Of a stretch of 64,000 nucleotides of DNA, positions 19,278 through 30,100 are shown piece by piece. The position numbers and the translations under genes are program-made. Numbering within the stretch: the stretch's first letter is position 1; the number at the start of each line of letters is the position of its first letter. Source of the stretch: CAIKUF01 sp963779155. Its GTDB lineage: Bacteria; Pseudomonadota; Gammaproteobacteria; Burkholderiales; Burkholderiaceae_C. The notes beneath the pieces are model-generated. The model made no database searches. It saw only the letters and a program-made list of their open reading frames with translations, and had not been told where the DNA came from. The DNA lies in NCBI GenBank assembly GCA_963779155.1, contig CAVZXE010000007.1:62001-126000 (forward strand), given 5' to 3'.

Positions 19278-20831
19278 ATGAAACTGCCCATCAAGCTCGA
19301 CGACCTGCTGCGCCAGCGCACGGTGGAGAGCGAGCGCATCGAATACAAGGCCGGCTGGAACCCGGATGCTGTTTTGCGCACGGTGTGTGCCTTCGCCAAC
19401 GACTTTGCCAACCTGGGCGGCGGCTACGTGGTGATCGGTCAGGACTGCGACGCCCAGGGCCAGCCGGTGTTTCCGCCTGTGGGCCTGGCCGAGAACCAAC
19501 TGGACAAGATCCAACGGGAACTGCTCGCGCACTGCCAACTGATCCAGCCGCCTTATTTCCCGACGCTCAGCATCGAAGAGGTCCAGGGGCGCAAGCTGAT
19601 CGTGCTGTGGGCGCCGGGCGGTATGAATCGCCCGTACAAGGCGCCGGCAGCGGTGACGGCCAAACACAAGTCCTGGCACTACTACGTCCGCCGCTACAGC
19701 AGCACGGTGGAGGCCAAGGGCGAGGATGAGCAGGAACTGCTGGGCCTGGCCGCGAATGTGCCCTGGGATGACCGGCTGGCGCAGCAGGCGCGCGTGGATG
19801 ACTTGTCGCGCGCCTTGATGCTGGACTACCTGCGCGAGGTGGGCAGCGCCTTGGCCGATGAAGCACCGGGCCTGCCGCTTGAGGCGCTGGGCCGCCAGAT
19901 GAACGTGGTCGGCGGGTCGAGTGAGGCGCCGTGGCCCAAGAACGTAGGGCTGCTGTTCTTCAACGAGGCGCCGGACCGCTTCTTCCCCTACACCCAGATC
20001 GACGTAGTGTGGTTCCCGGAAGGCGCGGGCGGCGACCGCTTCGACGAGAAGGTGTTCAAGGGGCCGCTGGCCCGCATGACGCGCGGAGCGCTGGGCTACA
20101 TCCAGCGCAACTACCTGCGTGAGACGGTTCTGAAGCACCCCGACCGTGCCGAGGCCACGCGGGTGTGGAACTTCCCGTATGCGGCCGTCGAAGAAGCCCT
20201 GGTCAATGCCGTGTACCACCGCTCATATGAAGAGCGTGAACCGATCGAGGTGCGCATCGGCCGCGAAGATCTAGTCATCCTGAGCTTTCCCGGGCCCGAC
20301 CGCTCCATTCGCATGGAAGATTTTGCTTCCGGCCGCGCCATCAGCCGCCGCTACCGCAATCGCCGATTGGTGAGTTCCTGAAGGGAACTCGACCTGACGG
20401 AGGGGCGATCGACCGGCGTGCCCAATATCCTGAAAGCCATGGCGGCCAATGGCTCGCCGGCACCGATCTTCGAGACCGACGATCACCGCACGGCGTACTT
20501 GATCCGGCTGCCCGTGCACCCGCTGGCCCAGCAGCCGCAGCCCCCGACCCCGGAAGTCACCCCCGTAGTCACCGGGGAAGTCACCGGGGAAGTCACCGGG
20601 GAAGTTACCGGGGAAGTCGCGCGCTTGCTCGGTGCACTGTCCGGCGACATGTCGCGCCAGGAATTCCAGCATGCCTTGGGCCTGAAACACGAAGACAATT
20701 TCAGAGCGGCCTACCTGACGCCGGCACTGAAGTCGGGGCTGATCGAGATGACGCTGCCTGATGTGCCGCGCAGCAGCAAGCAGCGCTACCGGCTCACCGC
20801 CGCCGGAGCGCAGACCAAACGGCCCCGCTGA
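19278..20831 (+). pseudogene. ATP-binding AlbA_2/Schlafen-type regulator, interrupted by an in-frame stop
   Basis: A protein of ~517 codons with an N-terminal AlbA_2 (Schlafen-like) domain (ESERIEYKAGWNPDAVLRTV), a central GHKL-like region (FPYAAVEEALVNAVYHRSYE), four VTGE repeats and a C-terminal winged-helix segment. Reading stops at TGA 20379-20381 after RYRNRRLVSS. The same frame resumes as ELDLTEGRSTGVPNILKAM. Family proteins read RNRRIGEFLKELDLTEGRSTG, which is recovered if one G is added near 20367 (TTGG to TTGGG) and one G is removed near 20386 (AAGGG to AAGG). Two compensating single-G indels therefore explain the stop. They may be homopolymer errors in the assembly or true inactivation. 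Confidence 0.8.
20568..20615 (+). repeat. Four 12-bp tandem repeats (VTGE)x4
   Basis: Units GTCACCGGGGAA three times, then one GTTACCGGGGAA, encoding VTGE four times inside the AlbA_2 gene as a linker before the winged-helix segment. Copy number is prone to slippage. Confidence 0.9.
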
Positions 20832-20838
20832 GCTGGAC

Positions 20839-21005
20839 ATGAGCGAGTACACCAAGTACACCGAAGTCGAGCAGTCCTCCCTGGCGCAACCGGCTGCCCA
20901 GGGTTGAACCGTCATCGACCAAGGCACTCAGCTGCCGCAGGGCGCGGCGCCCAGCCTGCGCAGCAGCTTTCGTTCGTGGTGGCTGCCTGGCCCATTCGCA
21001 TGGGG
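20839..21005 (+). pseudogene. Remnant of the N-terminus of a second hsdR
   Basis: Starting at ATG 20839 the frame reads MSEYTKYTEVEQSSLAQ, then a stop within PAAQG-TGA, and continues in the same frame as TVIDQGTQLPQGAAPSLRSS and FRSWWLPGPF. This matches the usual N-terminus of a type I restriction R subunit (EVEQ...LGWTVIDQG...LR..FR.W.LP), with the TGA replacing the TGG of the LGW motif. Only ~55 codons survive. It is from a different R-subunit family than the intact hsdR starting at 21464, suggesting replacement of one type I system by another at this spot. Confidence 0.6.
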
Positions 21006-21463
21006 TAGGTAAAGCAAGCCTTACTCGTTTGCCGTACCCATTCCCGAAGTCTGGCAAGGGGCAATTCCTGCAACAGTGATCCGACGCTCGGGGGACAGCC
21101 TATTGCCGGGCACGGACAGAAGTTGGGCCCCAGCAACTGACCGGCAGTTCAAGACTGTTATGCGGTCGTTGGTCGACCGCAAGCCGACCGACTGCTTCCA
21201 GCGCGACCTGCCTTTCCTGCTGCGCTGTGCGGTGCCTTGCTCACTAGCATGCTGACCCTGCTAGAGGGAAGTGTTGGCCCGTGCTGTTTCAAGAAAGGTT
21301 CCAACGCCCACACCTAGCAGCTGCAGGAGGGGCTTCCAGGTTCGAGCAACCTCTAGGGCTGGCCCGGCCATGCTTGGCGTCCAGGTCGCAATGGGGCGGA
21401 AAGCTGGCAACATCCGAAACTGGCGCCGGTCGGACAAACTCCCTCTGACACGGTCGAGGGCGC
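21006..21463. other. Non-coding region before hsdR
   Basis: About 460 bp with no supported gene. It must hold the promoter of the hsd operon. A short inverted repeat CTAGCA / TGCTAG lies near 21245-21270, of unknown meaning. Confidence 0.4.
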
Positions 21464-23920
21464 ATGAACAAGAACACCCTGTCCGAAAGCGACATCTGCG
21501 ACAAATTCATCCGCCCGGCCATGGAATCGGCCGGGTGGGATGGCATGTCCCAGATATACCGCGAGTACCCCCTGCGGGCGGGTCGCGTTGTCGTTCGCGG
21601 GCGCAGGGCTCGGCGGGATGCGACGACGGTTCTTCGCGCGGATTACGCGCTCTTCTTCAAGCCCAACATCCCGCTGGCCGTCGTCGAAGCCAAGGACAAC
21701 AACTACGCGATGGGCGCCGGCATGGCGCAGGCCATCAACTACGCCCAGCTGCTGGACGTGCCCTTCAGCTTCTCCAGCAACGGCGATGGCTTCGTCTTCC
21801 GCGACGCGACGCTGGCCGACGGGGTGCTCGAACGCAACCTGACGCTCGACGAGTTCCCGTCACCCGCCGAGCTGTGGGCGCGTTACTGCGCCTGGAAGGG
21901 CTGGACGCCTGAAGTGCGCCAGGTCACCGAGCACGATTACGCGCCGGCCAAGACCCCGCGCTACTACCAGCTCAACGCCATCAACCGCACGGTCGAAGCG
22001 GTGGCCCGCGGCCGGAACCGGGCGCTGCTGGTCATGGCCACCGGCACCGGCAAGACCTACACCGCGTTCCAGATCATCTGGCGGCTGTGGAAGAGCGGCG
22101 CCAAGAAGCGCATCCTGTTCCTGGCCGACCGGAACATCCTGATCGACCAGACCATGGTCAACGACTTCCGGCCGTTCAAGGGTGCCATGGCCAAGCTCAG
22201 CCCTCACGCCAAAGGCGTGGAGGTCGTCGATGGTCAGGGCAAGACCACGATGGAAGACGTGGACCTGGCCATCAACCGGACCACCAAGCAGGTCAACAAG
22301 AGCTACGAGATCTACTTGTCGCTTTACCAGGCCGTCAGCGGCACGGAAGAAGAGCGCAACATCTACAAGCAGTTCTCGCCCGACTTCTTCGACCTCATCA
22401 TCATCGACGAGTGCCACCGTGGCAGCGCGGCCGAAGATTCGGCCTGGCGCGACATCCTCAGCTACTTCGGCACCGCCACGCAGATCGGCCTTACAGCCAC
22501 ACCCAAGGAGACCGCCGACGTCTCCAACACCGACTACTTCGGTGAGCCCGTCTACACCTACAGCCTGCGCCAGGGCATCGAGGACGGCTACCTGGCCCCG
22601 TACAAGGTCATCCGCGTCGACCTGGACAAGGACGCCTTCGGCTGGCGCCCGCCCGAGGGCATGACCGACAAGCTGGGCAACGTCATCGAAGACCGGGTCT
22701 ACACCGGCGCGGACATGAACCGCAAGCTGGTGCTGGAGCGCCGCGACGAGGTGGTGGCCGCCAAGATCACCGAATACCTGAAAGCCACGAACCGCTACGA
22801 CAAGACCATCGTCTTCTGTGAAGACATCGAGCACGCCGCCCGCATGCGCCAGGCCCTGAGCAACGCCAACGCCGACCTCTGTGCGACGCAGCCCAACTAC
22901 GTGGTGCAGATCACCGGCGACAACCCCGAGGGCAAGCGGGAGCTCGACAACTTCATCGACCCCGAAAAGACCTACCCGGTCATCGCCACCACTTCCAAGC
23001 TGATGAGCACGGGCGTCGACGCCCAGACCTGCAAGCTGATCGTTCTGGACCAGAACATCAAATCGATGACGCTGTTCAAGCAGATCATCGGGCGGGGCAC
23101 GCGGCTGCGCGAAGACCTGGGCAAGAGCTGGTTCACCATCCTCGACTTCAAGCGCGCCACCGAGCTGTTTGCCGATCCGGCCTTCGACGGCGACCCGGTG
23201 CAGATCTACGAGCCCGGCCCCGGCCAGCCTGTCGAGCCGCCGCAGCCTCCAGATGCGCCCCAGGACGGAGGGGATGGACTACCGGGTGATCCGATGACAG
23301 GCCCAGGCCCCGGCCCCTTCATCGGCGGCGACGACGGCCCCGCCGAGCCCCGAAAGTACATCGTAGGCGGCAGCGTCAACGTGGCAGTGGCTCGCGAGCG
23401 CGTGCAGTACCTCAACGCCGACGGCAAGCTGGTCACCGAGAGCCTGCGCGACTACACCCGCATCAACCTGGGCAAGGCCTACGACTCGCTGGACGGCTTC
23501 CTGCAGGCCTGGAACAGCGCCGAGCGCAAGGCCGCGCTGATCGAAGAACTGGAAGGTCGGGGGGTCTTCCTGGATGCACTGGCCGACGAGGTGGGAAAGG
23601 ACTTCGACCCCTTCGACCTGCTGCTGCATGTGGCCTATGACCAGCCGCCGCTGACCCGACGCGAACGCGCCCAGCGCGTGAAGAAGCGCAACGTCTTCAC
23701 CCAGTACGGCCCGGTGGCCCGCCAGGTGATGGAAACGCTGCTGGACAAGTACGCCGACGAAGGCATCACCACCATCGAGAGCGACGCCGTGCTGCGCGTG
23801 CAGCCCTTCACCGACCTGGGCTCGCCCGTTGAGCTGATCCGCAGCTTCGGCGGCCGCCCCCAATACCTGCAAGCCCTGGCCACGCTGGCGCGCGAGCTTT
23901 ACACGCCTGGCGCCGTCTGA
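21464..23920 (+). CDS. hsdR: Type I restriction enzyme, R (restriction/translocase) subunit
   Basis: An 818-aa motor and nuclease subunit that translocates DNA and cuts unmodified DNA when bound to the HsdM-HsdS complex. The N-terminal nuclease core shows Asp60 (LRADYALFF) and Glu75/Lys77 (LAVVEAKDNN). The SF2 helicase has Walker A MATGTGKT (191-198), DECH (315-318), LTATPKE, and motif VI IIGRGTRLRED. An Asp/Gly/Pro-rich linker near residues 580-625 separates the helicase from a C-terminal helical domain that likely contacts HsdM. All catalytic residues are present. First gene of a closely packed run extending to 44726. Confidence 0.95.
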   Translation: MNKNTLSESDICDKFIRPAMESAGWDGMSQIYREYPLRAGRVVVRGRRARRDATTVLRADYALFFKPNIPLAVVEAKDNNYAMGAGMAQAINYAQLLDVPFSFSSNGDGFVFRDATLADGVLERNLTLDEFPSPAELWARYCAWKGWTPEVRQVTEHDYAPAKTPRYYQLNAINRTVEAVARGRNRALLVMATGTGKTYTAFQIIWRLWKSGAKKRILFLADRNILIDQTMVNDFRPFKGAMAKLSPHAKGVEVVDGQGKTTMEDVDLAINRTTKQVNKSYEIYLSLYQAVSGTEEERNIYKQFSPDFFDLIIIDECHRGSAAEDSAWRDILSYFGTATQIGLTATPKETADVSNTDYFGEPVYTYSLRQGIEDGYLAPYKVIRVDLDKDAFGWRPPEGMTDKLGNVIEDRVYTGADMNRKLVLERRDEVVAAKITEYLKATNRYDKTIVFCEDIEHAARMRQALSNANADLCATQPNYVVQITGDNPEGKRELDNFIDPEKTYPVIATTSKLMSTGVDAQTCKLIVLDQNIKSMTLFKQIIGRGTRLREDLGKSWFTILDFKRATELFADPAFDGDPVQIYEPGPGQPVEPPQPPDAPQDGGDGLPGDPMTGPGPGPFIGGDDGPAEPRKYIVGGSVNVAVARERVQYLNADGKLVTESLRDYTRINLGKAYDSLDGFLQAWNSAERKAALIEELEGRGVFLDALADEVGKDFDPFDLLLHVAYDQPPLTRRERAQRVKKRNVFTQYGPVARQVMETLLDKYADEGITTIESDAVLRVQPFTDLGSPVELIRSFGGRPQYLQALATLARELYTPGAV

Positions 23921-23950
23921 CGCCCAACACGACACTGAACCCGAGCCCTG

Positions 23951-25423
23951 ATGTCCAACCTCACCCCCGTCATCAAGTCCCTCCAGGACGTCATGCGCCA
24001 GGACGCCGGCATCAACGGCGACGCGCAGCGAATCGAGCAGATGGTCTGGCTGCTGTTCCTGAAGGTCTTCGACGCGCTGGAAGAAGAGTTGGAACTGACC
24101 CGCGGCGACTACAAGAGCCCCATACCCGAGCACCTGCGCTGGCGCCAGTGGGCGGCCGACCCCGAAGGCATCACCGGCGACGCGCTGCTGGACTTCGTCA
24201 ACAACACGCTGTTCCCCAAGCTCAAGGCTCTGCCGGCCGACCCGGTGCGCAACCCACGCGGCTGGGTGGTACGTGGCGTGTTCGAGGACGCCAACAACTT
24301 CATGAAGAGCGGCCAGCTGCTGCGGCAGGTGATCAACAAGCTGGGCGCCATCGACTTCAACCGCCAGGCCGAACGCCACCAGTTCAACGACCTCTACGAG
24401 AAGATCCTGCGCGACCTGCAAAGTGCAGGCAACGCGGGCGAGTTCTACACCCCGCGCGCCGTCACGCAGTTCATGGTGGACATGGTGAACCCGCAGCTGG
24501 GCGAGAAGGTGCTGGACCCGGCCACCGGCACCGGCGGCTTCCTGGTCTGCGCCATCGAACACCTGCGCAAGCAGGTGAAGAACACCGAGCAAGAGGCGCT
24601 GCTGCAAAGCAGCATCCTGGGCGTGGAGAAGAAGCAGCTGCCGCACCTGCTGTGCGTGACCAACCTGCTGCTGCACGGCATCGAGGTGCCCAGCAACGTG
24701 CGCCACGACAACACCCTGGCCCGCCCGCTGCGCGACTACGCGCCGGCCGAGCGCGTCGACGTGGTGCTGACCAACCCGCCCTTCGGCGGCATCGAAGAGC
24801 CCGGCATCGAGGCCGGCTTCCCGGCAGATGTGCGCACCAAGGAGACGGCTGACCTGTTCCTGGTGCTCATCAAGCACATCCTGAAAGCGAACGGCCGCGC
24901 CGCGCTGGTGCTGCCCGACGGCACGCTGTTTGGCGAGGGTGTGAAGACGCGCATCAAGGAACAGCTGCTGGCCGAATGCAACCTGCACACCATCGTGCGC
25001 CTGCCCAATGGCGTGTTCGCGCCCTACACCGGCATCAAGACCAACCTGCTGTTCTTCACCAAGGGCCGGCCAACCGAAGCCATCTGGTACTACGAGCACC
25101 CCTACCCGGCGGGTGCGAAGAGCTACAACAAGACCAAGCCGATCCGGATCGAGGAGTTCGACGCCGAAAAGGCGTGGTGGGGCGGCGAGGTCGATGGCTT
25201 TGCTGCGCGGGTGGAGAACGAGCGGGCGTGGAAGGTGGACATCGGTGCCATCAAGGCGGCGGGCTACAACCTGGACCAGAAGAACCCACATGCGCCGGAT
25301 GCGGTGAGCCATGACCCCGATGAACTGCTGCGTGACTACGCACGGCTACAGGTCGAGGCGCAGGGGCTGCGCAATCAGTTGAAGGCAATCCTGGCGGATT
25401 CGCTGTCGGGGACACGGGCGTGA
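23951..25423 (+). CDS. hsdM: Type I restriction-modification, DNA adenine methyltransferase subunit
   Basis: A 490-aa N6-adenine methyltransferase that protects the host target sites. The N-terminal helical domain is followed by GEFYTPRAVTQFMVDMV, the SAM-binding motif VLDPATGTGGFLV (188-199), and the catalytic NPPF motif (275-278, VVLTNPPFGG). Length is typical. It begins 30 bp after hsdR and its stop overlaps the hsdS GTG start by four bases. Confidence 0.96.
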   Translation: MSNLTPVIKSLQDVMRQDAGINGDAQRIEQMVWLLFLKVFDALEEELELTRGDYKSPIPEHLRWRQWAADPEGITGDALLDFVNNTLFPKLKALPADPVRNPRGWVVRGVFEDANNFMKSGQLLRQVINKLGAIDFNRQAERHQFNDLYEKILRDLQSAGNAGEFYTPRAVTQFMVDMVNPQLGEKVLDPATGTGGFLVCAIEHLRKQVKNTEQEALLQSSILGVEKKQLPHLLCVTNLLLHGIEVPSNVRHDNTLARPLRDYAPAERVDVVLTNPPFGGIEEPGIEAGFPADVRTKETADLFLVLIKHILKANGRAALVLPDGTLFGEGVKTRIKEQLLAECNLHTIVRLPNGVFAPYTGIKTNLLFFTKGRPTEAIWYYEHPYPAGAKSYNKTKPIRIEEFDAEKAWWGGEVDGFAARVENERAWKVDIGAIKAAGYNLDQKNPHAPDAVSHDPDELLRDYARLQVEAQGLRNQLKAILADSLSGTRA

Positions 25424-27150
25424 GTGCAGTGCTGAAGGCGCGGGAGCCAAGTGCGCGATATCTGGAGGCAATACAGCCGGCGCTGGTGCGGCAGTTCGAG
25501 TTGCTAGCGACGGCCGAAGGTGGAGTGACGCGACTTCGGGAGTTGATCCTGACGTTGGCAGTCCAGGGGAAGCTGGTTCCTCAATGCCCCGGCGAGGCAC
25601 CGGCTTCCGAAATCTTGGCCCGAGCCCGGGCTGCGGCCGCTGAACAACGTCGTGAGCGCAGGAAGAGTGCCTCAAGTGACATCGAGCCCTTTGAGCCTGA
25701 TGAAGGCTCACCAGCACTGCCACCCGGTTGGGAGTGGTGCAGAGGCGCCGACCTCTACACCGTCGTCCGCGGGGTAACCTACCAAAAGGCCGATGCCTCA
25801 GACTCCCCAAGAGACGACTACCTACCGATACTCCGCGCCAACAACATTCAGACAACGATCAACTTCGACGGCCTGGTCTACGTGCCAGGGAGCTTGGTTA
25901 GTGACGAGCAGTTGCTTCGGTCAGGTGACTTTGTCGTGTGCCTGGCCAGCGGCAGTAAGAATCTGGTCGGCAAGGCTGCCGTGTTCACTGGCGAGAAAGT
26001 CTGTTCATTCGGGGCGTTTTGCGGCGCGATCCGTTTGGCCGTTCCACTTCCGTTCTTCTCGGCTTTCCTCGCGAGCGCGTTGTACCGCGAGGCGGTTGCA
26101 GAGGCTTCTTCGGGCATCGGCATCAACAACCTGAAGAGCAGCACACTGCTTGGCCTCGCCATTGCACTGCCGCCTGAGGCAGAGCAAGCGCGCATCGTCG
26201 CCCGCGTCGACGAACTGATGCGCCTGTGCGATGCCCTCGAAGCCAAGGGCCGGCTCGAAGCGGAGCAGCACGCCCGCCTGCTCGGCACCCTGCTGGGGAC
26301 GCTAACCGACAGCAGCACGCCCGAGGAACTGGCCGCGAACTGGCAACGCGTCACCGACCACTTCGACCTGCTGCTCGACCGCCCCGAGGCCGTGGCGGCG
26401 CTGGAGCAGGCCATCCTGCAACTGGCCGTGCGCGGGCTGTTAGTGCCGCAGGTTTCCGGCGATCAGCCAGCAAGTTCGTTGCTTGAGCAGATCCGGGCCA
26501 ACGGAGTGCAGAAGAAGGCTAAAGGACGGAAGGTAGAAGCGGTGGCGCCTGAGGTCCAACTGGACGAGGTGCCATTCGAAGTTCCAGAGTCGTGGGCTTG
26601 GTCTCGGTTCGGGCAGGTTGCGGAGATCGCTTCGGATCTGGTCCAGCCCGCGGGACACGGATCTGAATGGCAAGTTGCGCCCGACTGCATTGAGAAAGGC
26701 ACAGGCCGGCTCTTGGCGAAGCGCACCGTAGCTGACGCCGACGTCAAGAGCGCCAATCATCGATTTCATCCTGGCCAGATCATTTACTCGAAGATCCGCC
26801 CGTCTTTGTCGAAGGCCGTCATTGTCGACTTCGCCGGACTTTGCAGCGCGGATATGTATCCGATCAACGCGAAGATCTCCACCCAGTACTTGCTGCTCGC
26901 CATCCTCAGCCGCTGCTTCCTGGACCAAGTGGCCGCCGCAGAGAACCGCGTGAAGATGCCAAAGCTGAACCAAGAAGCGCTGACAGCATTTCTTGTCCCG
27001 GTGCCTCCGCTCGCGGAGCAGGAACGCATCGTCGCCCGCGTCACGGATCTCCGTCGACTTTGCACCGATCTGCGCCAGCGCCTGAGCCGCAGCAGTGCTA
27101 CGCAAGCTGCGCTGGCGGAAGCGTTGATCGATTACGCCCTCGCAGCGTAG
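25420..27150 (+). CDS. hsdS: Type I restriction-modification, specificity subunit
   Basis: A 576-aa specificity subunit that positions HsdM and HsdR on a bipartite DNA target. Two target-recognition domains are visible, each beginning after a PxGWEW/PESWAW-type segment (LPPGWEWCRGADLYT and VPESWAWSRFGQVAEI). Each ends in the conserved helical spacer (EQARIVARVDELMRLCDALE and EQERIVARVTDLRRLC). The GTG start at 25420 overlaps hsdM. The target sequence cannot be predicted by eye. Confidence 0.95.
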   Translation: MSAVLKAREPSARYLEAIQPALVRQFELLATAEGGVTRLRELILTLAVQGKLVPQCPGEAPASEILARARAAAAEQRRERRKSASSDIEPFEPDEGSPALPPGWEWCRGADLYTVVRGVTYQKADASDSPRDDYLPILRANNIQTTINFDGLVYVPGSLVSDEQLLRSGDFVVCLASGSKNLVGKAAVFTGEKVCSFGAFCGAIRLAVPLPFFSAFLASALYREAVAEASSGIGINNLKSSTLLGLAIALPPEAEQARIVARVDELMRLCDALEAKGRLEAEQHARLLGTLLGTLTDSSTPEELAANWQRVTDHFDLLLDRPEAVAALEQAILQLAVRGLLVPQVSGDQPASSLLEQIRANGVQKKAKGRKVEAVAPEVQLDEVPFEVPESWAWSRFGQVAEIASDLVQPAGHGSEWQVAPDCIEKGTGRLLAKRTVADADVKSANHRFHPGQIIYSKIRPSLSKAVIVDFAGLCSADMYPINAKISTQYLLLAILSRCFLDQVAAAENRVKMPKLNQEALTAFLVPVPPLAEQERIVARVTDLRRLCTDLRQRLSRSSATQAALAEALIDYALAA

Positions 27151-27153
27151 CCG

Positions 27154-30100
27154 TTGAGCAGCATGTATCGCACGTTCAAGGACTTGAGAACGCCCACGGG
27201 CAAGGACGACGGGTTTGAGTTGGCCTGGGGTGAGCGCTTCGACGATTCCGGCATCAGCTGGGACGAGTTGCTGAAGTCTCAACGCATTCTCATCGTCTCG
27301 GAGGCAGGCGCCGGGAAGACCTATGAGTGCGAGTCAAAGGCGAAGGAACTCTTCGCTCGCGGCGAGCCGGCGTTCTTCTTGTCGCTGGAGAGCGTTGCGT
27401 CGGCCGGCGTCGTCGCCACCCTCTTTGGGGATGAGCACACGCGCTTCACCGACTGGTTGGCGTCCTCATCACAGGTTGCCTACTTCTTCCTCGATTCCAT
27501 TGACGAGCTTCAACTCGTTCATCGCTCGTTCAAGGATGCGCTGCGCCGAATCGCGCACGACATTCGGGGTGCACAGGGAAGGGCCACGGTGGTCATCACC
27601 GCTCGCCCTGTGCCCATCGATCGCCAAGCGTTCAGGGACATCCTGCCCGTGCCGACGCCAGTGCGACAAGAAGACTCGCAAGACGAGTTCATCCGCATTG
27701 CCATGGATGGGCCGAGCAAGACCAAGGATGACGGGCCGCCCGCCGGCCGAGAGGTCGAGCTGCTGCCGCTGACCGGACCGCAGATCATTGAGTTCGCGCG
27801 GTCCCGCGGCGTTGAGGCCCCTGAGGCCTTGCTGTCAGCCATCGACGCCAAGCACGCCAGAGAGTTCGCTCGTAAGCCGCAGGATCTAATCGAGCTTTGC
27901 GACGACTGGCGAGAGCACGGGGGGCTTCGTGCGCACTTCGAGCAGATCCAGTCCCATGTGCGCGCCCGGCTCGCTGCTCGCCCCGAGCGGCGTGAGAAGG
28001 CTGACCTTCCGCCAGCGAAGGCGAAGATCGGCGCGCAGCGTCTTGCGCTCGCGGTCATCCTGAGCCGGCGCTTGACCATCCGGTACAGCGCCGGATCGGA
28101 TGGCGACTCGTCAGGCGCCGCGCCGATCGATCCGCGTGCGCTGCTGGCGGACTGGGGCCCCGACGAGGTGTTGACGCTCCTGGAGCGTCCCATCTTCGTC
28201 GAAGGCGGATACGGCAGGGTCCGATTCCACCATCGGTCGGTGATGGAGTTTCTCGCGGCTCGCCAGATCCACGACCTGATCGAGGCAGGCCTGCTGGCGC
28301 AGTCGGCTGCTTGCCGCATGTTATTCGGACTCACAGGTGCGAACGAGACGATCCTCAGGCCGTCGATGAGGCCCGTGGCTGCGTGGCTTGCCTTGCTGCG
28401 GTCCGACATGTTCGAGCGGGTGGTCAAGATCGAGCCGGACTGCCTGCTGACCCAGGGCGACCCTGAGTCGCTCACGGACCTCCAGCGGGAGCGCGCGCTG
28501 CTCGGCTTCGTGGCGCGATACGGCAAGGGTCAGTGGCGTGGCCTTGAAGTGCCGAATCTGCAGGTGGCGCGGCTGGCGCAACTTGGCCTCGCCGGCACGG
28601 TGCAATCGGCCTGGGCCGCTGGCGTTGAGGCGCCTGAGGTCCGGGAACTGCTGCTCCGGCTTGTGAGCGCCGGCCACATGCAGGGTTGCGCGGACCTGGT
28701 CGCAAACGTCGCAGCGGACGCATCTTGCAGCGATCGTGAGCGATTCGAGGCATTGCAAGCGCTTGCGGCCCTGGACGATTCCCGCCTTGCACCGATGGTC
28801 GATGCGATCGTCACGCTGTCGCCGGGGTGGTCCGAACGACTTGCGCGTTGGGTCGGGACGATGCTGTATCCGGAACATGTCACCGAAGCCCAACTGGTTC
28901 AGCTCTTGGCGAGGGTGCGCAGCGAAAGCAGGCGCAGTGGAGACTACGCAGACAGTGTCGCCCGGGTGATCCAGAAGGCCGATATTGGCCAGACCCGCCT
29001 TGAAGCCTTGTCACCTGATGTGCTGCGGCTTGCGCGCGGGGGGCTTTCGGCCGTCGAAGAAGAGTTTCAAGAGGCTGATGGGCGGCTGGAGATGTCGAGC
29101 ATCCTGCGCGCGCTTTGTCTCCGGTTGCTCGACCTTGGAAGCGTCAGCGAGACACTGATCGAGGCCTCGGTTCTTGCAAGGCGGTCGGCCGACGCTTCCT
29201 CCGGCCTGGGGAAGGGCAAGACGGAACTGAGTGCGCAGCTTGACTCGCTGCCTGACAGTTGGCGACCACGCGTCTTCGAGGCAGATCTGGCCTGCGTGGA
29301 GTCGCTTGGCGGCGATCGCAGTGCCAGGTACCGGCTGAATCGCGTCGTCTACGAAGGGGCGCTGAACTACACGTTGGAGCGGGATGGTCCGTGGGCACAG
29401 GCCGCGCTTGCTGACGTACAGGTGTCGCAGGAGCGTCGAGCGGTTTTGCTGCACTTGGCCGCGCACCTCTACGCGATCGAGGGAGGCCTCAAGGACGGCG
29501 CAGGCGCTCTTCGCGTGGCCGTGTCTGACTCGACAGCGCTTACCGACGAGTTGAACTCGATCGTCGCGTCGAACCAGCCAAGCCCTGAGTTCCTGAAGAT
29601 GCAGGAGGAGCAGCGAAAGCGGCAAGAGCGTCAGGCCAAGAAGCGCGCCGATGAGCGGGATGCCTGGGCTCGGATCAGGCGAGAGCTGGCTGAGCAGCCC
29701 GCGCTGGCACTAGGGCCCGGTCGCAGGGACAGCACGATCTGGAACCTTTGGCTGGTCTTGCGCAAGCTGGGCCGAAATGGCGACGAAGGGCGATGGGATC
29801 GTGCGTTCTTGACCTCCCAGTTCGGAGGCGACATCGCAGACAGGCTGAGGCTCGCCTTGATGGCCTACTGGCGTGGCATGCGCCCGACAGTTCGATGTGA
29901 GCGTCGACTCGGAGAGGAGAACACCTATCTCGTCGTGTGGTCGATCGGCTTGATCGGTATCTATGCGGAAGCAGAGGATCCTCTCTGGGCGACCAAGCTG
30001 AAGCGCAATGAAGCGGAACTCGCTGCTCGCTATGCCATGCTGGAGCTTAGCGGCCTGCCCAGTTGGCTGGGTAGCCTCGCAAAGGCGCACCCCACCGATG

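Noticed and set aside
20568..20615. CRISPR-like repeats
   Set aside because: The 12-bp units are contiguous without spacers and encode VTGE in frame within a gene.
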